Below, in pieces: positions 59,426-64,000 of a stretch of 64,000 nt of DNA; within the stretch, counting starts at the first letter, position 1; every line of letters begins with the position of its first letter. A program made the position numbers and the translations under genes. The DNA comes from Pseudomaricurvus alkylphenolicus (GTDB taxonomy: Bacteria > Pseudomonadota > Gammaproteobacteria > Pseudomonadales > Cellvibrionaceae). The stretch is from NCBI RefSeq assembly GCF_011683955.1, contig NZ_JAAQPI010000006.1, positions 342,319 through 406,318 on the forward strand, read 5' to 3'. Below the pieces are notes generated by a model that saw nothing but the letters and a program-made list of their open reading frames with translations, was not told the origin of the DNA and ran no database searches.

Positions 59426-60967
59426 CTAGATTTTTCTGTTGTGATCAGCCCAATATTCGTCCCGCAAAAGCCGTTTGTACAACTTTCCAGTTTCGTGCCT
59501 GGGCAAAGATGCCCTGAAATCTATGGATCTCGGCGCCTTTAAATCCGAAAGATTATTCAAACAGAAGTCTATCAGCTCTCTCTCTAACTCCGGTCCACCA
59601 GCGTCTTTGTCCATAGGCTGAACCACAGCTTTCACCTCCTCGCCAAAGTCCTCATTGGGAACACCGAATACGGCAACGTCAAAAACTTTAGGGTGAGTGA
59701 TCAGCAAATTTTCCGTCTCCTGCGGATAAATATTAACACCACCAGAAATAATCATATTTGACTTACGGTCGGTCAGATACAGATAGCCGTCTTTGTCAAG
59801 ATAACCAATGTCTCCTGCCGTCGCCCATCCGTTTTTGAGTTTTACGCTATCGGTTTTTTCAGTGTCGTTCAGGTATTCGACTTTACGCGGATTTTCGAAA
59901 TATATTGCCCCCACTTTGCCAGCGGGCAAAGATTCACCTGTCACCTCGTCGACAATATGTACCGGCCCCAGTATAGGTTTGCCGACGGATCCCTTGTGTT
60001 TAAGCCACTCCTCGGAGGTAATCGAGGTAGAACCAAAACCTTCCGTGCTTGCATAAGCTTCATAGACGACCGGCCCGAACCATTCGATGATCTTTTCCTT
60101 GACAGATATTGGGCAGGGAGCAGCCCCGTGCACCATGGCCTGCATGCTTGAAACATCGTAACTCTTTCGAATTTCTTCCGACAATTTTAGCAACCTAATA
60201 AACATGGTGGGCACCCAACTGGACTGAGTCACACCGTACTTTTCGATCACTTTTAGCGCCGTTTCCGGATCAAATTTATCGATTATCAGTACCGTTCCCC
60301 CATAATTCTGTGCCACCATGGCGTGGTGTATGGGCAGTGCGTGGTAAAGCGGTGAGGGGATATAGTGAACAGAGTCAAAATCAAAACCCATAATCGTATG
60401 GTAGTTTTTCCAACGTTCCGCCAGTGTTTCGATGGGACCCTCTGGTAACGGGAGTTTAACCCCCTTCGGGCGGCCCGTCGTACCCGAAGAATAAAGCATA
60501 TCAATACCACAGGACTGATCAGATATGGGTTCAGCAGGGTAGCTATCCCTCGCCTGCTCATAACTTTGAAAACCTTCCCCTTCACCATCAACAACGTAAC
60601 ATGAAATTCTATCAGCCTTAAGTTGCGTAACATTTGATGCCGTGGACAGTAACTTGCTGGAGGTGAAAAACATCTTCGGTTTTGCATCTGCAACAATATA
60701 ATCAATTTCAGATTCGGTTAATCGCGAACTAATGGGCGTATAATACAAACCGGAGCGTTGTGCCGCCCAGCACAGTTCTAGGAAACGGGCATGATTTTCC
60801 AGAAAAATAACAATACAATCTCCACGCTGAAGCCCCGCAGCCCGAAAAAGTTGAGCAGCCTGATTCGAACGTTGATCCAATTGCTCGTACGTAACAACTT
60901 CTCCTGTTTCCACCATGATATAGGCGGGATGTTGCGGGGCGTTTTTAGCGTGTATATAAGGGTGCAT
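59426..60967 (-). CDS. acyl-CoA synthetase / AMP-dependent ligase
   Basis: 513 residues. AMP-binding P-loop MLYSSGTTGRPKGVKLP, then YEAYASTEGFG, TAGDIGYLDKDGYLYLTDR and IISGGVNIYPQETE. The C-terminal Lys is in HETGKLYKR. All catalytic motifs of the ANL family are intact. It adenylates a carboxylic acid and forms its CoA thioester. The subgroup (similar to ligases of terpenoid, steroid side-chain or fatty-acid degradation) cannot be pinned down. Followed on the same strand by nothing, preceded by the SDR gene 39 bases upstream, so probably co-transcribed with it. Confidence 0.9.
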   Translation of the reverse strand: MHPYIHAKNAPQHPAYIMVETGEVVTYEQLDQRSNQAAQLFRAAGLQRGDCIVIFLENHARFLELCWAAQRSGLYYTPISSRLTESEIDYIVADAKPKMFFTSSKLLSTASNVTQLKADRISCYVVDGEGEGFQSYEQARDSYPAEPISDQSCGIDMLYSSGTTGRPKGVKLPLPEGPIETLAERWKNYHTIMGFDFDSVHYIPSPLYHALPIHHAMVAQNYGGTVLIIDKFDPETALKVIEKYGVTQSSWVPTMFIRLLKLSEEIRKSYDVSSMQAMVHGAAPCPISVKEKIIEWFGPVVYEAYASTEGFGSTSITSEEWLKHKGSVGKPILGPVHIVDEVTGESLPAGKVGAIYFENPRKVEYLNDTEKTDSVKLKNGWATAGDIGYLDKDGYLYLTDRKSNMIISGGVNIYPQETENLLITHPKVFDVAVFGVPNEDFGEEVKAVVQPMDKDAGGPELERELIDFCLNNLSDLKAPRSIDFRASLPRHETGKLYKRLLRDEYWADHNRKI

Positions 60968-61006
60968 TGACAGTAATCCTTAAGTGTTCGTTATAACGAG
61001 GTATCA

Positions 61007-61801
61007 TTAACCAATTCGGGCTGACTGACCACCGTCTACCGGTAATACTGCGCCAGTGATAAATTGGGCTTCGTCCGAGGCAAGAAATAGTGAGGCATAG
61101 GCGGTATCCCAAGCGGTGCCCATCTTGTTTCTCAGGGGCACATGCGCATCCCGCTCGCTTCGAAGACTCTCAAGGCTTACACCTCGCGCCGATGAATGGC
61201 TTTCTATGGCCATAGGTGTATCCAAAAGTCCCGGCATAACCACATTTGCTCGAATACCGTACTTGGCATTACCCATAGCGATAGTATGCGTTAACGAATT
61301 TACGCCCGCTTTAGAGACCTTATAGCCCACAAGGCCCACCGACATTACCGCAGCTCCGGAAGAAATATTGGTAATGCAGCCGTTGCCCTGTTTACGCATA
61401 TAGGGAATCACGTGTTTACAACTGAAGAAAGTTCCTTTTAGGTTTACACCCATGATGTTATCCCAGGTCTCGCTTTCCAGCGAAGCCGGCCCTTTATCAC
61501 CAGTACCGATGCCCACGTTATTTTGTAGTATGTCCACACATGAATAGCGTTCGATACAGACATCCGCAAAGCGCTTACAGTCCGCCTCGTTAGTGATGTC
61601 AGCTTCAATAGCACTGGCTACCCCACCTTCCTCGAGTATCATATCCCGAGTTAACTCTGCCGACTGCAAATCACGGTCAACCAACAAGACTCTAGCGCCT
61701 TCGCGAGCGAACAATATGGACGCTGCTCTACCATTGCCGACAGTTTCTCCAGTTGTTTGCCCAGCGCCAACAACAATTGCCACCTTACCTTCCAGTCTCA
61801 T
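61007..61801 (-). CDS. short-chain dehydrogenase/reductase
   Basis: 264 residues from ATG 61801, with GGAG 7 bases upstream; a frame ten codons longer has no ribosome site. Nucleotide motif VVGAGQTTGETVGNGRA is an extended Gly-rich loop, the NAG block reads QNNVGIG (Ala replaced by Val), catalytic YKVSK is present, and the end VLPVDGGQSARIG is typical. FabG-like SDR. Likely oxidises a hydroxyacyl or cyclic alcohol intermediate made with the adjacent CoA ligase. Confidence 0.88.
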   Translation of the reverse strand: MRLEGKVAIVVGAGQTTGETVGNGRAASILFAREGARVLLVDRDLQSAELTRDMILEEGGVASAIEADITNEADCKRFADVCIERYSCVDILQNNVGIGTGDKGPASLESETWDNIMGVNLKGTFFSCKHVIPYMRKQGNGCITNISSGAAVMSVGLVGYKVSKAGVNSLTHTIAMGNAKYGIRANVVMPGLLDTPMAIESHSSARGVSLESLRSERDAHVPLRNKMGTAWDTAYASLFLASDEAQFITGAVLPVDGGQSARIG

Positions 61802-62066
61802 TAGCCATCTCCAATCAGATTCTATTAACAAACATCGATAAACCTACCATGCCGCTATTATCTGACAGAGCCTTGGCGATAGTGTAATCCAACCTACTCA
61901 TACCGACTATTTGGCATATCAATAAGCTCCTTCTCAACTCAGCACGCCAACCAGCGTTGGAAATACCAAACCATCAATATCCATTATTAGCGAAATCCAT
62001 TAGTAATCAACTAATACAGCGCTATCCTGTGACTCCAGCACACATACTATTCAGGAGATTGCCATC

Positions 62067-62594
62067 ATGACCGAAATGCGCGTGCCGCCTTTAACCCCAG
62101 AAGAGTTGACCGATAAACAACAGGCCTTCCTCAAGCCCGTCACCGATAAAAACGGCGCTTACCCCAACATCTTCGGGACTTTAGTGAGAAATTTTGAACT
62201 CTTTGAATCCTGGTCGGTTTTTGGAAAATACACCATGATGGACTCTAGTCTCGACCCCCAACACCGGGAGCTACTGATCCTAAGAACTGCCGTAAACGTA
62301 GACTGTGAATACGAGTGGCACCACCACCATCACATTGGCTTACGGGTGGGGCTGGACCAAGACACCATTCAGAAAGTTAAGAACAATGAAACACTGGATG
62401 AAGATGAACACAATCTACTTATGCAGCTAGTCGATGATCTAAGCAATAATTTTACTGCAGGTGATCAAGCCTGGGCAGCCATGACGGAAAAGTTCGGCCT
62501 GAATTATACACTGGATGCAATTTTCACCGTGGGCTCCTATATGGCCCTCAGCATGGGATTAAAAAGCTGTGGCGTACAGGTGGAACGAACTTAG
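62067..62594 (+). CDS. carboxymuconolactone decarboxylase-family protein
   Basis: 175 residues, ATG preceded by AGGAG at 8-12 bases. CMD fold with NIFGTLVRNFELFESW and LDPQHRELLILRTAVNVDCEYEW; the Cys of the usual C-x-x-C pair is present once (CEYEWHHHHHIG) and a Glu-His stretch replaces the second, as in the non-AhpD members. Five consecutive His follow. It may be a lyase of ring degradation or a redox protein. Divergent from the SDR-ligase operon. Confidence 0.85.
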   Translation: MTEMRVPPLTPEELTDKQQAFLKPVTDKNGAYPNIFGTLVRNFELFESWSVFGKYTMMDSSLDPQHRELLILRTAVNVDCEYEWHHHHHIGLRVGLDQDTIQKVKNNETLDEDEHNLLMQLVDDLSNNFTAGDQAWAAMTEKFGLNYTLDAIFTVGSYMALSMGLKSCGVQVERT

Positions 62595-62606
62595 AATCTA
62601 GGCCAT

Positions 62607-62645
62607 CGATGACGTAGTATCGCTCATGCTATGTCATCGTTTATT
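62607..62645 (+). terminator. Rho-independent terminator of the CMD-family gene
   Basis: An 11-bp stem (CGATGACGTAG 62607-62617 with CTATGTCATCG 62629-62639, one G-U pair), an 11-nt loop, and tail TTTATT. It lies 12 bases after the stop. Confidence 0.75.
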
Positions 62646-62801
62646 CGGATTGATTGCGTCAATATCTTGCGCTTGTTTTGGTTGTAATAATTACTCCAAG
62701 GCAATTTCGCAAATTGGTGGGCATGACAAGCATGCGTGTATTAATCCGCCTCCTATGAAAGTCCTATGATTGTTTAACTTTAAGCAGGAGCCAGTCGCTA
62801 C

Positions 62802-63746
62802 TCATTCATGTACCGCTCTACCCACTGACATTATTTCATTGCGAACCCAGCTGAGCGCTGGGTCATCATCAGTACGAAGACTCCAAACTAATTCAACATC
62901 ATATTCTGAAACGTTCAATTCTTTGGGCGGCAGCAAGAATGCCAGCTCATTAAACCTAGGCATGGCCTCTAGCGTACGCTTGGTACCCATACAGATGAGA
63001 TCGCTGCTGTTAAGGACCTCTGGTGAAAGTGAAAGATTGGGAATAACCGCATCTACTTTTCGTTGAATACCATGCTTATTGAGAAATTTTGAAATCCATG
63101 CATCTTCCAGCATGTCATCTTGCGTAATGACCAAATGTGAATATTGTGTAAAGCATGCCATGGTCATATGGCCAGATTCCGCCAACTGAAGCGCCGGGTG
63201 ATTCGCCCGCATGACGATAACCAGCGACTCGTGATAGAGCGGCTGACGACGAAAGCTCGAGTCCAGCTCTCCAAACCCTCCGATTGCTAACTCAATATCC
63301 CCATCCTCCAGCTGTTTGCGAACACTCTGTCGGCTGAACTTCACAATATTCAACTTCATCGTCCTTGCCTTGTTACTTACAGCTCCCCTGAGTAGCTTTG
63401 ACATGGCGAGCAGCACATATTCTGGTGCAGCGATAGACACTTCCGCCTCCACTTCCATGCATTCAAAGGATGTCATTGTAGCTACCACCGCCGCGAGTGA
63501 GTCGAGATTATTCTTCAACGCCTCTTTGATCTGCCGTGCCTTCGGTGAAGGTTTCATTCTCTGACCATCGCGGACCAGAATAGGATCATCGAAGGTTTCT
63601 CGCAGCCGTTTCAACGCTGAGCTGGTGGCCGACTGCGACAAATGAACACGTTTGCTCGCCAGGGTAACGCACTCTTCCTCTAGAAGTGCATCCATTATCG
63701 GAAGTAAATTCAGATCGATATTTCTGAGATTGAGTTGTCTTTTCAT
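62802..63746 (-). CDS. LysR-type regulator (NodD/NahR-like subgroup)
   Basis: 314 residues. The start LRNIDLNLLPIMDALLEEECVTLASKRVHLSQSATSSAL, here by key parts IDLNLLPIMDAL and VHLSQSATSSALKRLRE, is that of NodD/NahR-type regulators, which usually control catabolic genes with aromatic inducers. The effector domain covers about 95-300. It converges on the CMD gene and is probably the local activator of the degradative genes; that is inference. GATGAA stands before the ATG but no strong ribosome site. Confidence 0.87.
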   Translation of the reverse strand: MKRQLNLRNIDLNLLPIMDALLEEECVTLASKRVHLSQSATSSALKRLRETFDDPILVRDGQRMKPSPKARQIKEALKNNLDSLAAVVATMTSFECMEVEAEVSIAAPEYVLLAMSKLLRGAVSNKARTMKLNIVKFSRQSVRKQLEDGDIELAIGGFGELDSSFRRQPLYHESLVIVMRANHPALQLAESGHMTMACFTQYSHLVITQDDMLEDAWISKFLNKHGIQRKVDAVIPNLSLSPEVLNSSDLICMGTKRTLEAMPRFNELAFLLPPKELNVSEYDVELVWSLRTDDDPALSWVRNEIMSVGRAVHE

Positions 63747-63892
63747 TTCATCGCTCCGCCGTATCCGAGACTTCGATTCTTCACCTAGATATAACCGTCA
63801 CTCGGCCTTTGCCATCCAAAATCCGTTTCCCTCACCGTATTCCACACCAGAGAACTATTGATGCTGTTAATATAGAGCCGGCCCCGGAAATA

Positions 63893-64000
63893 TGGACAGC
63901 TCCATAAGTGGAATCTTCGCCTGATTTAGGGCACGGTAGTGCCCATGAACAGGAGATTTACCATGGCTAGACGACCACGTCGTAACCACTCACCCGAATT
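63893..64000 (+). mobile_element. left end of an IS3-type insertion sequence
   Basis: TGGACAGCTCC begins at 63893, resembling the terminal repeat of several IS3-group elements, and 70 bases later the transposase A gene starts. The rest lies beyond the window, so the element's right end and any target duplication cannot be seen. The exact outer base is uncertain by several positions. Confidence 0.6.
63963..64000 (+). CDS. IS3-family transposase OrfA, N-terminal start (partial)
   Basis: ATG 63963 has AGGAG 7-11 bases upstream. The 12 visible codons read MARRPRRNHSPE, the usual opening of IS3-type OrfA helix-turn-helix proteins (followed in the family by F-K-A-K-V-A). Cut by the window edge. 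Confidence 0.7.
   Translation, partial: MARRPRRNHSPE

Noticed and set aside
1..64000. CRISPR arrays, rRNA and tRNA genes
   Set aside because: I looked for regularly spaced repeats, cloverleaf-like sequences and rRNA signatures and saw none; a dedicated scan could still find a missed tRNA.

Overview
The window reads as chromosome of a gammaproteobacterium, probably a marine or aquatic heterotroph. Supporting signs are a complete type II secretion (T2SS) operon, TonB-dependent receptors (TBDRs), a Zur regulon with a Zrg-type zinc importer, a zinc-independent DksA, an Mrp-type cation/proton antiporter and moderate GC. I cannot fix the genus from sequence alone. No rRNA, tRNA or CRISPR array was found.

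Layout. 1-1.9 kb: tail of an acyl-CoA dehydrogenase, an AraC regulator and a VOC protein. 1.96-15.15 kb: one compact T2SS operon in the order gspE-F-G-H-I-J-K-L-M-N-C-D followed by gspA and gspB. 15.15-15.95 kb: a repeat-rich spacer in which an 18-bp perfect inverted repeat encloses two large palindromic elements. 15.9-20.4 kb (minus): a TBDR preceded by a surface-type lipoprotein predicted to be a beta-helix. The lipoprotein has Asp after the lipidated Cys, as in the T2SS substrate pullulanase. About 170 bp upstream of it lies an array of 11-bp phased repeats. 20.9-28.3 kb: a zinc-starvation cluster holding three kinds of Zur-linked gene: a COG0523 GTPase, dksA2 and zrg importer genes. It carries two zur paralogs and two good Zur boxes; a third, orphan box lies at 31.57 kb. 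28.3-33 kb: PuuE-like allantoinase, a GAF-GAF-HD-GYP protein and an OxyR-like LysR regulator. 33.1-41.4 kb: a universal stress protein and a nine-gene Mrp-like operon (E-F-G-B-C-D-D'-x-A'). 41.5-44.7 kb: an esterase and a siderophore-type TBDR.

From 44.7 kb to the end the character changes to an accessory, partly decayed region. It holds an integrase fragment, a Phd/RelE pair with a frameshifted toxin, a transposase remnant, a frameshifted molybdenum-hydroxylase remnant next to intact xdhC, and two TBDR tail remnants. Among these are degradative-type genes: two GSTs, MBL hydrolase, MFS transporter, Nudix, ABM monooxygenase, iron-ADH/maleylacetate-reductase-like protein, TesB, two SDRs, acyl-CoA ligase, a carboxymuconolactone-decarboxylase-family protein and a LysR regulator. 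An IS3-type element begins at the right edge. This looks like a mosaic catabolic island whose substrate I cannot name.

How the parts may work together (inference): the T2SS could export the +2-Asp lipoprotein to the surface, where it would serve the adjacent TBDR. Under zinc limitation, loss of Zur repression would switch on zinc import, a zinc chaperone GTPase and a zinc-free DksA.
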